Translations under genes and position numbers: made by a program | Shown here: positions 7,402-14,836 of the stretch, in pieces | How the letters are laid out: each line of letters starts with the position of its first letter | Numbering within the stretch: the stretch's first letter is position 1 | The notes under the pieces: model-generated | Told to the model about the DNA's origin: nothing | The model's database searches: none | What the model saw: the letters and a program-made list of their open reading frames with translations, nothing else | From: Fen-999 sp035505955 | GTDB lineage: Bacteria; Pseudomonadota; Gammaproteobacteria; Burkholderiales; Rhodocyclaceae | NCBI GenBank assembly: GCA_035505955.1 | Contig: DATJQH010000097.1 | Location: forward strand, 1 to 23,482 | Reading direction: 5' to 3' | DNA length: 23,482 nt

Positions 7402-9357
7402 TCACGGAGCAGGCGGATTCGCCGCGTCGTCCTCGGCCGCCTGACCGCTCTGGCGCAGGCGCCGGTAGAGCGTGTTGCGGCTGATGCCGAGCCGGCGCGC
7501 CGCTTCGGACATGTTGCCGTGGCTCGCGTTGATGGCGCGGCTGATGGTCGCCTGCGATAGTTCGCGCAGGTTCTCGATCGGCTCGTCGGCGCCCGCCGGC
7601 CGCGGCGGCGACTGCCAGCGCAGTTCCTCGGCCAGGTCGTCGGGCAGGTGCTGCCAGCCGATGCGCGTTTCCCCCTCGTCGAGCAGCGCCGTGGCCGCAC
7701 GCAATGCGTTGCGCAGCTGGCGCAGGTTGCCCGGCCAGCCGTAGTCCGCGAAGGCCTTGGCAACCGCGGGATCGAGGCTGACGCCCATGCCCGGCGCAAT
7801 CTCCTCGATGAAGCGCGCGACCAGGGCAGGGAAGTCCCCGCGCTCGCGCAGTGGCGCGAGCTTGAGCGTCAGGCCGTTGATGCGGTAATAGAAGTCCGCA
7901 TCGAAGCGTCCGGCCTCGATCTCGGCCTTGAGGTCGCCGTTCGTCGCGGTCACGAGAACGACGTCGACGGCCTCGGGCGTGCCGGCCAGCGGCGTCACCT
8001 GGCGATCGACCACGACCTCGAGCATGCGCGCCTGTACCGGCAACGGCATGGCCTGGATCTCGTCGATGAACAAGGTGCCGCCATGTGCCTGCCGGATGCG
8101 CCCGGGCTTCGCCGCGCGCCCGTCGCAGGCTGCGCAGCCGAACAGTTCGGATTCGATGAGGTCGGGCCGCAGCGCGGCGCAATTCACCGATACGAAGGGA
8201 CCGTCGTGGCGCGGCCCCGAGGCGTGACAGGCGCGCGCGAAGTTTTCCTTGCCCACGCCCGGTTCCCCCTGCAGGAGCAGCGCGATCGGCTTGCCGACCA
8301 GTTTGTGCGCCTTCTCGATCGCTTCGGCCAGGCGCTCGTCGCCGGTGTCGAGAAGGTCGAGCGCATCGGCAGCGCGCGGTTGCGCGTCGCTCTTCGCGGG
8401 CGTGCCTGCCACGTGCGGCGCCGGGGGCGGATCGAGGCGCACGAACAGCCGTTCGCCATCGGTCAGCGTGACGTGCATCGACTCGCCGGGGCAGCGCCGG
8501 CACCAGTCGATCAGGTCCTGCATGCGCAGGGGCAGGATGCGCGAAATCGGCGTCAGCTTCAGGTCCGCGGCACGCAGGCCCAGATACACGAGTCCGGCCT
8601 GGTTGGCGCCGATGATCCAGCCATCCTCGGAAATTGCCGCGATGCCTTCGGCGAACGTGCCGATGCCTTCCGCCATCGGGTGGAAGCGCAGGCGCATGCT
8701 CCTGGCGTGGTAGGCCTCGAACAGGCGGTTTTCGACCATCTGGGCCGCGGCGCGTACCAGGCCGAAGGTGTGCGGATGGTGCTGGCGCTGATCGCCGGAG
8801 ATGTCGAGCACGCCGAGCAGGCGGCCGTCGGGCGCCATCAGGGGCGCCGCCGCGCAGGAGAGGAAGCCGTTGCGTTCGAGGAAATGTTCTCCGCCGTGCA
8901 CGACAAGGGGCCGTTGTTCGGCCAGCGCCGTGCCGATTCCGTTCGTGCCGCGGTAACGTTCGTTCCACGAAGAGCCGGGCGCCAGCGCGACCTTCTCGGC
9001 GCGGCTGAGGAAGTCCGGGTCGCCGAACGACTGCAGCAGCATGCCGCTGGCATCGGAGAGGATGACCATGCTGCCCGAGTCGCGCGTCTGCGCGTGCAGG
9101 TATTCCATCACGGGCCGGGCGTGCGCCATCAGCTCATGATTGCGCTCGCGCATCTGCGCGAGCTGGATCGCGTCGATCCGGCCCGCGTCGGCCAGGCGGC
9201 CTTCCGGCGCCAGGCCCGCGTCGACACTGCGCCGCCAGGAGCGCGCCAGTAGCGTGCTGACGAGATAGCCGAGCGGCAGTTCGCCGCGCTCGAGCATCAA
9301 GTCGCGGGCGCGGCGCAGGGCGGCACGGTCGGGTCGGGCAGTCGTGGACATGGCCAT
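7402..9357 (-). CDS. AcoR-type AAA+ (sigma-54 activator family) regulator lacking the GAFTGA loop
   Basis: 651 residues in the AcoR layout: N-terminal GAF-like sensor (about 80-225, with RYRGTNGIGTAL), a PAS-like part (about 230-310), an AAA+ domain (about 340-565) and a C-terminal Fis-type helix-turn-helix (about 613-636, NMSEAARRLGISRNTLYRRL). Walker A GEPGVGKE (364-371) and Walker B GGTLFIDE (426-433) are clear, as are the arginine-finger region RFDADFYYRINGL and WPGNLRQLRN. After ESELFG (402-407), the GAFTGA loop that contacts sigma-54 is replaced by a shorter CAACDGRAAKPG stretch. It may therefore not activate sigma-54 RNA polymerase. ATG 9351 is an alternative start. A TATACT -10-like box lies just upstream. 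Its targets may include the ferredoxin or AOR genes (inference from position). Confidence 0.88.
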   Translation of the reverse strand: MAMSTTARPDRAALRRARDLMLERGELPLGYLVSTLLARSWRRSVDAGLAPEGRLADAGRIDAIQLAQMRERNHELMAHARPVMEYLHAQTRDSGSMVILSDASGMLLQSFGDPDFLSRAEKVALAPGSSWNERYRGTNGIGTALAEQRPLVVHGGEHFLERNGFLSCAAAPLMAPDGRLLGVLDISGDQRQHHPHTFGLVRAAAQMVENRLFEAYHARSMRLRFHPMAEGIGTFAEGIAAISEDGWIIGANQAGLVYLGLRAADLKLTPISRILPLRMQDLIDWCRRCPGESMHVTLTDGERLFVRLDPPPAPHVAGTPAKSDAQPRAADALDLLDTGDERLAEAIEKAHKLVGKPIALLLQGEPGVGKENFARACHASGPRHDGPFVSVNCAALRPDLIESELFGCAACDGRAAKPGRIRQAHGGTLFIDEIQAMPLPVQARMLEVVVDRQVTPLAGTPEAVDVVLVTATNGDLKAEIEAGRFDADFYYRINGLTLKLAPLRERGDFPALVARFIEEIAPGMGVSLDPAVAKAFADYGWPGNLRQLRNALRAATALLDEGETRIGWQHLPDDLAEELRWQSPPRPAGADEPIENLRELSQATISRAINASHGNMSEAARRLGISRNTLYRRLRQSGQAAEDDAANPPAP

Positions 9358-9393
9358 CCGGAATAGTTGGGGCCAAGTATAGGCGATCCGCCT

Positions 9394-9408
9394 GCCGTCA
9401 GCGACGGC
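9394..9408. other. Stem-loop between ferredoxin and regulator genes
   Basis: GCCGTC, loop AGC and GACGGC form a perfect 6-base stem, extended by a further GCC/GGC pairing across a one-base bulge. It lies 3' of the ferredoxin gene and just upstream of the regulator. It could stabilise the ferredoxin message or attenuate read-through; without a T-run a Rho-independent terminator is not supported. Confidence 0.35.
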
Positions 9409-9475
9409 GGCTTGCGGCGCCGATCATCCTGCCGCAGCAACCACGAAGGGCGCGCGGATTTGACTTGCGCCGGTG

Positions 9476-9667
9476 TTACGCCGCCACGCAGGCGTCGGTA
9501 TTGCAGAGCTGGGCGCACATCGGGCTGTCGTAGGTGCCCTGGCACTCCTTGCACTTGTTCGCGTCGATCGTGTACTGCTTGCCGACGTGGCTGATGGCGC
9601 GGTTGGGGCACTCCGACTCGCAGGCGCCGCAGCCGTTGCACAATTCGGGAATGATCTTGTAAGCCAT
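9476..9667 (-). CDS. Small two-cluster [4Fe-4S] ferredoxin (YfhL-like)
   Basis: 63 residues. The first cluster motif is CNGCGACESECP (C10, C13, C16, C20). The second is CKEC, an eight-residue insertion, then CAQLC (C39, C42, C51, C55), with a further Cys at 60. The insertion in the second motif is typical of YfhL/FdxN-type 2[4Fe-4S] ferredoxins; here the final CP is CN. A very good ribosome site (AAGGAG) stands before ATG 9667. It could be an electron carrier for the aldehyde oxidoreductases in this region, which use ferredoxin-level electrons, but this is inferred from location. Confidence 0.88.
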   Translation of the reverse strand: MAYKIIPELCNGCGACESECPNRAISHVGKQYTIDANKCKECQGTYDSPMCAQLCNTDACVAA

Positions 9668-9801
9668 GTGTTACTCCTTCGATCTCGTTGGGTGCTGCTC
9701 CAGGTACTTGCCGTCGGGTTACGACCCCGACCTTCGGCGCGAAGTATTCGCCAGCGGGATGTCGGGCGCAATGCCATCCGGCGATTCGCCATGGCCCTGT
9801 G

Positions 9802-10914
9802 TCATTTTGTGACAGGATTCGGGAGGAAGTTCTCCCAGGCGCCGGGCTCGACTGCGGCGAGCGGGCGATACCCGGGCAGGGCGCGCAGGCGTTCTGAAAA
9901 CGTGCGGCCCGAAAGGCGGCGCAGGAAGACCTTCGCGGCTTCGGATTCGAGGACCGTGCGCCGTAACGCGAAGCCGTAGCGTTCGTCGACCATCGGCACG
10001 AAGTCGAGGTCGTAGCGTGCGGCAGCGGCCCGTATGCCGAAGCCGACGTCGGCCGAACCGCCGGCCACCGTCGCGGCCACCGCGTCGTGCGTGAACTCCT
10101 CGTGAGCGTAGCCTTCGATGCGCGCCGAATCGATCCTGGCGGCAGCCAGCAGCTCGTCGATCAGCATGCGCGTGCCCGAGCCGCGCTGCCGATTGACAAG
10201 GCGGGCGCCGCGCTTGGCGACGTCGCCGAAACACTGCAGCTTGAGCGGGTTGCCGCGGGCGACGATCAAGCCCTGCTGCCGGCTCATCACGGGCAGGCAA
10301 TAGTGCAGGTTCGGCTTGAGCCAGCGGCCGAGCCATTCGACGAGTTGCGCTGCGGACCAAGTTTCGGGGACGTGAAAGCCGGCAATGTCGCACTCGCCGC
10401 GGCCGAGGGCCGCCAAAGCCTGCTCGGTGCCTCGCCACGTCACCGTGACCGGCACCTGGCGGCCATGTTCCACCCAGTCGGCGAGGGCGAGGTCGTGGCT
10501 TGCATGCAAAGTCAGCTGCTGTGGTACGCCGAGCATCGGGGCCAGCAAACCATGCATGCGCGCCTCCCACACCGCGTGCACGTCGCCGAGCGCCGCGCGC
10601 GCCGCCGCGTCCATCTCCACCAGCGATTCGCCGAAGGCCGTGAGGCGCGTGCCGCGTCCGCGCTCCATGACCACGAGGTCGTGGCCGAGGCGCTGATGGC
10701 AGTCGCGCAGCAGACCCCACGCCGCGCGATAGGACATGCCGGCCTTCGTGGCCGCCTTGCCCAGCGCCGTCGTATCGAGCAACGCGGCCAGGAGCACGAG
10801 CAGCCGACGCGTGTCGATGTCGGCGAGCCCGATGCCCAGGTCCCAGTTCCAGCGCAGGCTGGGCGAGCGCGGCAGCTGCGGCGCAACTTCGGACCGGGTG
10901 GCGGGCTTTGACAT
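9802..10914 (-). CDS. ModE-like HTH regulator fused to a periplasmic-binding-protein-like domain
   Basis: 370 residues from ATG 10914. The N-terminus (about 20-110) is a ModE/LysR-type winged helix (ALLDTTALGKAATKAGMSYRAAWGLL), followed by RGRGTRLTAFGESL. The C-terminal part (about 130-350) is a substrate-binding-like domain, with ASHDLAL, RQRGSGTRMLIDELL and SADVGFGIRAAA. Such fusions sense a small ligand directly. The gene is divergent from tupA with 65 bases between starts, so tungstate or molybdate is the likely ligand and tupABC the likely target (inference). No MOP/TOBE domain is seen, unlike classical ModE. Part of the dispersed repeat lies within its coding sequence (10506-10535). Confidence 0.82.
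   Translation of the reverse strand: MSKPATRSEVAPQLPRSPSLRWNWDLGIGLADIDTRRLLVLLAALLDTTALGKAATKAGMSYRAAWGLLRDCHQRLGHDLVVMERGRGTRLTAFGESLVEMDAAARAALGDVHAVWEARMHGLLAPMLGVPQQLTLHASHDLALADWVEHGRQVPVTVTWRGTEQALAALGRGECDIAGFHVPETWSAAQLVEWLGRWLKPNLHYCLPVMSRQQGLIVARGNPLKLQCFGDVAKRGARLVNRQRGSGTRMLIDELLAAARIDSARIEGYAHEEFTHDAVAATVAGGSADVGFGIRAAAARYDLDFVPMVDERYGFALRRTVLESEAAKVFLRRLSGRTFSERLRALPGYRPLAAVEPGAWENFLPNPVTK
10506..10535 (+). repeat. Dispersed 30-base repeat, copy 2 (inside a regulator gene)
   Basis: AAAGTCAGC, then TGCT, then GTGGTACGCCG, identical in spacing to the other copies and identical in both conserved blocks. It is antisense to the regulator gene, where it encodes part of LGVPQQLTLHA at the join of the DNA-binding and ligand-binding domains. 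Confidence 0.5.
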
Positions 10915-10979
10915 ATTTCGTTCTCTGGGCTCTACTTTAACCTGTTGCCCGCCAATAACCAGAAACAAGGAGAACCACC
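10915..10979. promoter_or_regulatory. Divergent regulator/tupA promoter region
   Basis: Sixty-five bases between two divergent starts must hold both promoters and any operator. TAACC occurs twice on the plus strand (10938-10942 and 10956-10960), 18 bases apart, a possible direct-repeat binding site. AAGGAG at 10967-10972 is the ribosome site for tupA. No confident -35/-10 pair was found. Confidence 0.45.
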
Positions 10980-11798
10980 ATGACAACCCCCGACAACGTG
11001 CGCCGCGCCCTCGTCGCCGCACTCGCCTGCTTCGCGATCGGCACCCACGCCGAGGAACGTTTCATCACCGTCGCGTCGACGACCTCCACCGAACAGTCCG
11101 GCCTTTTCGGTTATCTGCTGCCGATCTTCGAAAAGCTGACCGGCATCCAGGTGCGCGTGCTCGCGCTCGGCACCGGCCAGGCGCTCGACCTGGCGCGGCG
11201 CGGCGACGCCGATGTCGTGTTCGTGCACGACAAGCCCGCCGAGGAGAAATTCCTGGCCGAAGGCTACAGCACGAAGCGGCAGGACGTGATGTACAACGAC
11301 TTCATCCTGGTCGGACCGAAGTCCGACCCGGCCAAGGCCGCGGGCCGCGACATCCTCGAGGGATTCCGGCGCATCGAGGCCGCGCAGGCACCCTTCGTTT
11401 CCCGTGGCGACAAGAGCGGCACGAACGCCGCCGAGTTGCGCTACTGGAAGATGGCCGGCATCGACATCGATGCGAAGCGGGGCTCCTGGTACCGCGACAC
11501 GGGCTCGGGCATGGGTCCGGCGCTCAACACCGCGTCGGCGATGAACGCCTACATCCTCAGCGATCGCGGCACCTGGCTCAACTTCAAGAATCGCGGCGAT
11601 CTGGGCATCGTCGTCGAAGGCGACTCGCGCCTCTTCAACCAGTACGGCGTCATGCTCGTCAATCCGGTCAGGTACCCGCAGGTGAAGCAGGCGGACGGCC
11701 AGAAGTTCGTCGACTGGCTGGTATCGCCGGGCGGTCAGCAGGCCATCGCCGGTTATAAGGTCGGCGGCGAGCAGTTGTTCTTCCCGAACGCCAAGTAG
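10980..11798 (+). CDS. tupA: TupA, tungstate-binding periplasmic protein
   Basis: 272 residues with a signal peptide (about 1-24, ending GTHA). The mature start has VASTTSTEQSGL, the serine/threonine-rich oxyanion motif of TupA, and later SRGDKSGTNAAE, both typical of the tungstate-specific family and not of ModA. TupA captures tungstate in the periplasm for TupBC. A strong AAGGAG ribosome site precedes ATG. The downstream genes encode the permease and ATPase with six- and minus-one-base junctions, a standard tup operon. Tungsten specificity is consistent with the two AOR-family enzymes downstream. Confidence 0.93.
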   Translation: MTTPDNVRRALVAALACFAIGTHAEERFITVASTTSTEQSGLFGYLLPIFEKLTGIQVRVLALGTGQALDLARRGDADVVFVHDKPAEEKFLAEGYSTKRQDVMYNDFILVGPKSDPAKAAGRDILEGFRRIEAAQAPFVSRGDKSGTNAAELRYWKMAGIDIDAKRGSWYRDTGSGMGPALNTASAMNAYILSDRGTWLNFKNRGDLGIVVEGDSRLFNQYGVMLVNPVRYPQVKQADGQKFVDWLVSPGGQQAIAGYKVGGEQLFFPNAK

Positions 11799-11804
11799 CG
11801 CTGC

Positions 11805-12509
11805 ATGCAGGACGTTGCCGCGAGCCTGGCACTGGGGGCCCAGCTTGTCGCCGCCGGCGATGCGCGCCTGCTTGCGATCATCGCCCTGAGCCTCGAGGTC
11901 AGCGTCACGGCGACGCTGTTCTCCTGCTTCCTCGGCATGCCGATCGGCTCGGTGCTGTCGGTCGGCCGCTTTGCGGGACGCCGCACGCTGATCGTCCTCT
12001 TCAACGGTTTCATGGGACTGCCGCCGGTCGTCGTCGGCCTGATCGTCTACCTGCTGCTCTCGCGCGCCGGACCGCTCGGCCGTTTCGGCCTGCTGTTCAC
12101 GCCAACCGCCATGGTGATCGCGCAGACCGTGCTCGTCACGCCCATCATCGCCGCGCTGACGCGACAGGTCATCGAAGGCGAATGGCGCGAGCACCGCGAA
12201 CAATTGAGAAGCCTCGGCGCCAGCCGCCTGCGGGCCGGCCGCACGCTGCTCTGGAATGCGCGCTTCTCGCTTACGACGACGGCGCTGGCGGGCTTCGGCA
12301 GGGCAATCGCGGAAGTCGGCACCGTCATGATCGTCGGCGGCAACATCGACGGCGTCACGCGCGTCATGACGACGACCATCGCCCTCGAAACCAGCAAGGG
12401 CGACCTGCCGCTGGCGCTGGCGCTCGGGGCCATCCTGATCGCCATCGTGCTGGCAATCAATGCGGCCGCCTATGCCTTCAAGCAGTGGGCGGAACGGCGG
12501 TGGGGCTGA
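11805..12509 (+). CDS. tupB: TupB, tungstate ABC transporter permease
   Basis: 234 residues with about five membrane segments and the permease coupling motif EWREHREQLRSLGASRLRAG (about 126-145). The sequence FGRAIAEVGTVMIVGGNIDG is typical of the oxyanion permeases TupB and ModB. It forms the channel through which TupC ATP hydrolysis drives tungstate import. It starts six bases after tupA and its stop overlaps the tupC start by one base (TGATG). Confidence 0.92.
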   Translation: MQDVAASLALGAQLVAAGDARLLAIIALSLEVSVTATLFSCFLGMPIGSVLSVGRFAGRRTLIVLFNGFMGLPPVVVGLIVYLLLSRAGPLGRFGLLFTPTAMVIAQTVLVTPIIAALTRQVIEGEWREHREQLRSLGASRLRAGRTLLWNARFSLTTTALAGFGRAIAEVGTVMIVGGNIDGVTRVMTTTIALETSKGDLPLALALGAILIAIVLAINAAAYAFKQWAERRWG

Positions 12510-13195
12510 TGGAGCACTGGCTGGAACTCGACGGGCTGGGATTGACCGAGGGCGATGTCCGCATCGTCGAGAACGTCACGCTGAAGATCGGCTGCAGCAG
12601 CACCGCGATTCTCGGCCCCAACGGCGCCGGCAAGAGCACGCTGCTGCGCCTGATGCACGGGTTGCTCCACTCGAGCGCCGGGCGGATCGCCTGGCCGCGG
12701 CCGCTGCGCCAGGCCATGGTGTTCCAGCGCCCGATCATGCTGCGCGCCACCGTGCTTGCCAACATCGAGTACGGCCTGCGCCTGCGCGGTCATCCGTCTG
12801 CCGAGCAGCGCCGGCGCGCGCTCGCGGCGCTCGATCGCGTCGGCCTGCCGGAGCTGGCGTTGCGTCAGGCGCGCCGCTGCTCGGGCGGTGAGCAACAGCG
12901 CATCGCGCTCGCCCGCGCCTGGGCGCTGGAGCCGCAGGTGCTCTTCCTCGACGAGCCGACCGCGAGCCTCGACCCCGCCAGCAGCCGCGAGGTCGAGCGC
13001 ATCATCCACGAGATCGTGGCGGCCGGCACGAAGATCGTCATGACCACGCACAACCTCGGCCAGGCGCGGCGCCTCGCCGAGGAGGTCGTCTATCTGGAAG
13101 GCGGCCGCCTGCTGGAGCAGACACCGGTCGCCGATTTCTTCACCCTGCCGCAGACGCTGGCCGCGCGCGACTTCATCCGCGAGGAAGTAGGCTGA
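12509..13195 (+). CDS. tupC: TupC, tungstate ABC transporter ATPase
   Basis: 228 residues. Walker A GPNGAGKS (36-43), Walker B VLFLDEP (144-150) and the switch histidine (H181 in TTHN) are intact. The signature is CSGGE (124-128) in place of LSGGE, a conservative change. The short length without a C-terminal regulatory domain agrees with TupC and not ModC, which has a molybdate-binding MOP extension. It ends immediately before the moeA stop codon on the other strand, with no intergenic base. Confidence 0.92.
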   Translation: MEHWLELDGLGLTEGDVRIVENVTLKIGCSSTAILGPNGAGKSTLLRLMHGLLHSSAGRIAWPRPLRQAMVFQRPIMLRATVLANIEYGLRLRGHPSAEQRRRALAALDRVGLPELALRQARRCSGGEQQRIALARAWALEPQVLFLDEPTASLDPASSREVERIIHEIVAAGTKIVMTTHNLGQARRLAEEVVYLEGGRLLEQTPVADFFTLPQTLAARDFIREEVG

Positions 13196-14470
13196 TCAGA
13201 CGAGTCCGGTCATCAGCTGCACCTGGACCGCTTCGCCTGCTGCGACGCTGCCCCGCTCGTCTTCGAGAACGATGAAGCAGTCGGCCTGGGCCATCGACGA
13301 CAGTACGCCGGAACCCTGGTGGCCGGTCGGTCGCACACACCACTCGCCATTGTCCTGGAACAGGATGCCGCGCTGGAACTCGGTGCGGCCCTTGCCCTTC
13401 TTGATGGCCTCGACGCAACGTGCCGGGAAGGTCGGAAACTCCGGCAGCGGATCGAGACCCATCAGCTTCAAGAGGGCGGGGCGCGCGAACTGGTAGAACG
13501 TCACCATCACCGCCACCGGATTGCCCGGCAGGCCGAACAGCCAGGCGCCGGGGCCGTTGGCGCCCTCGGGATCGATGCGACCGACGGCCATGGGCCGCCC
13601 GGGCTTCATCGCGATCTTCCAGAAAGCAACCTGCCCGAGCTTCTGCATCACCTGTTTCGTGAAGTCGGCTTCGCCGACCGAGACGCCGCCGCTGGTGACG
13701 ATGGCGTCGGCGCAGGTCACGGCTTCGCGCAGCGCCGCCTCCAGCGCTTCGGGGCTGTCCGTGACGACGCCCATGTCGATCACTTCGCAGCCCAGCCGGG
13801 CCAGCATGCCGTGGAGCGTGTAGCGGTTGCTGTCGTAGACCGCGCCCGGGAACAGTGGCGTCCCCAGAGAACACAGTTCGTCGCCGGTCGAGAACAGTGC
13901 CACGCGTACGCGCCGCCGCACCGACACCTCGGCGATGCCCAGCGAGGCGATGATGCCCAGTTCGGCGGGGCGCAACAGCTTGCCTGTCGCCAGGGCCGGT
14001 CGGCCGACGCGCAGGTCTTCGCCGGCGCGGCGCGTGTTCTGCTCCGCCCGCTGGCCCGCCGGCACGATCACCGTGTCGCCCTCGGTGCGCGCCACTTCGT
14101 CAACCACCACGCAGTCGACGCCGGCGGGCAGCACGGCGCCGGTCATGATGCGCACGGCCTCGCCGTGCCCCACCAAACCTTCGTAGGCGCGGCCGGCGAA
14201 GGCGCTGCCGACGTTTTTCAGCCGCGTATCGCCGACGGCGGCAAGGTCGGCGCTGCGCACCGCCCAGCCGTCCATCGCCGAGTTGTCGTGGGCCGGCACG
14301 TCGACCGGCGAGATCACGTCCTCGGCCAGCACCCGGCCGAGCGCCTCGCGCACGAAGACGCGCTCGCGGCCGCCTACGGCCGTCAGCATCGCCAGCAGGG
14401 TCGCGCGGGCGCGATCGACCGTCAGCGAGTGGGTATCACGGTCGTCGAGGCGCGAGGGGTTCGGGGTCAT
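13196..14470 (-). CDS. moeA: MoeA, molybdopterin metal insertase
   Basis: 424 residues from ATG 14470; ATG 14482 and TTG 14494 are possible longer starts, with no clear ribosome site for any. Family motifs in order: NSAMDGWAVR, MTGAVLPAG, STGDEL, TSGGVSVGEAD, KPGRPMA, FGLPGNPVAV. MoeA hydrolyses adenylylated molybdopterin and inserts the metal. Its place between the tungstate importer and the AOR operon, on the AOR strand, suggests a copy devoted to tungsten. It is separated from the moaD-like gene upstream by about 100 bases that hold one dispersed repeat. Confidence 0.92.
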   Translation of the reverse strand: MTPNPSRLDDRDTHSLTVDRARATLLAMLTAVGGRERVFVREALGRVLAEDVISPVDVPAHDNSAMDGWAVRSADLAAVGDTRLKNVGSAFAGRAYEGLVGHGEAVRIMTGAVLPAGVDCVVVDEVARTEGDTVIVPAGQRAEQNTRRAGEDLRVGRPALATGKLLRPAELGIIASLGIAEVSVRRRVRVALFSTGDELCSLGTPLFPGAVYDSNRYTLHGMLARLGCEVIDMGVVTDSPEALEAALREAVTCADAIVTSGGVSVGEADFTKQVMQKLGQVAFWKIAMKPGRPMAVGRIDPEGANGPGAWLFGLPGNPVAVMVTFYQFARPALLKLMGLDPLPEFPTFPARCVEAIKKGKGRTEFQRGILFQDNGEWCVRPTGHQGSGVLSSMAQADCFIVLEDERGSVAAGEAVQVQLMTGLV

Positions 14471-14539
14471 GGCTCGGAACATCCGGTTGAACAAACTGCC
14501 AATCTAGGCCAATTCCTCCGGCACGCCAAACGCTGCGCG

Positions 14540-14569
14540 TGAAAGTCAGCCCCGATGGTGCGCCGTGCG
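14540..14569 (+). repeat. Dispersed 30-base repeat, copy 3 (between moaD and moeA)
   Basis: AAAGTCAGC, then CCCG, then ATGGTGCGCCG: two substitutions from the consensus second block. It is antisense to the operon and occupies about a third of the gap between the moaD-like stop and the moeA start. It begins with TGA, as do most copies. Confidence 0.7.
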
Positions 14570-14572
14570 AAC

Positions 14573-14827
14573 TCAGCCGCCGGCGATCGGCGGCCAGATG
14601 GCCAGCGTTTCGCCTTCCTTGAGCACGCGTCCGGCCCGTTCCGCCGGCGGAATGAAGAGCCCGTCGACCAGCACGAGATGGCACGACTTCATCGGCAGGC
14701 CGAACTGTTCGATCAGCTTGGCGATCGTCGTGCCCTCGGCGACGTCGAGGCGCAGCGCGTTGTTTACCCGTGCCTCGGCCGGAAGATAGTCCTGCAGCAT
14801 GGCAAAGAGCTTGAACGTGACGCGCAT
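14573..14827 (-). CDS. MoaD/ThiS-like sulfur carrier, AOR1 operon
   Basis: 84 residues with the beta-grasp sulfur-carrier pattern (LKEGETLAIWPPIAGG) and the terminal Gly-Gly that is adenylylated and thiocarboxylated. MoaD supplies sulfur to make the dithiolene of molybdopterin. It lies nine bases after aorC and belongs to the same transcript. No MoaE is in the window. A dedicated copy in an AOR operon suggests special supply of pterin cofactor to a tungsten enzyme, an inference from context. Confidence 0.88.
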   Translation of the reverse strand: MRVTFKLFAMLQDYLPAEARVNNALRLDVAEGTTIAKLIEQFGLPMKSCHLVLVDGLFIPPAERAGRVLKEGETLAIWPPIAGG

Positions 14828-14836
14828 CCGTGCCCG

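Noticed and set aside
6581..8968. Long minus-strand frame of 795 codons upstream of the exported protein
   Set aside because: The first two thirds are an Arg-rich shadow of the regulator gene in another frame; only the part from 7393 has a signal peptide and sensible protein sequence.
7648..9252. Plus-strand open frame of 534 codons opposite the AAA+ regulator
   Set aside because: It is antisense to a gene with intact motifs and shows no recognisable domain; typical of high-GC DNA.
9739..9753. TGGC-like and GC-like pair resembling a sigma-54 promoter before the ferredoxin gene (minus strand)
   Set aside because: The -12 element is poor, the stretch is also a short palindrome, and the nearby activator lacks GAFTGA.
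9800..9814. TGTCA/TGACA hairpin at the end of the ModE-like regulator as terminator
   Set aside because: The stem has only five base pairs, overlaps the stop codon and has no T-run.
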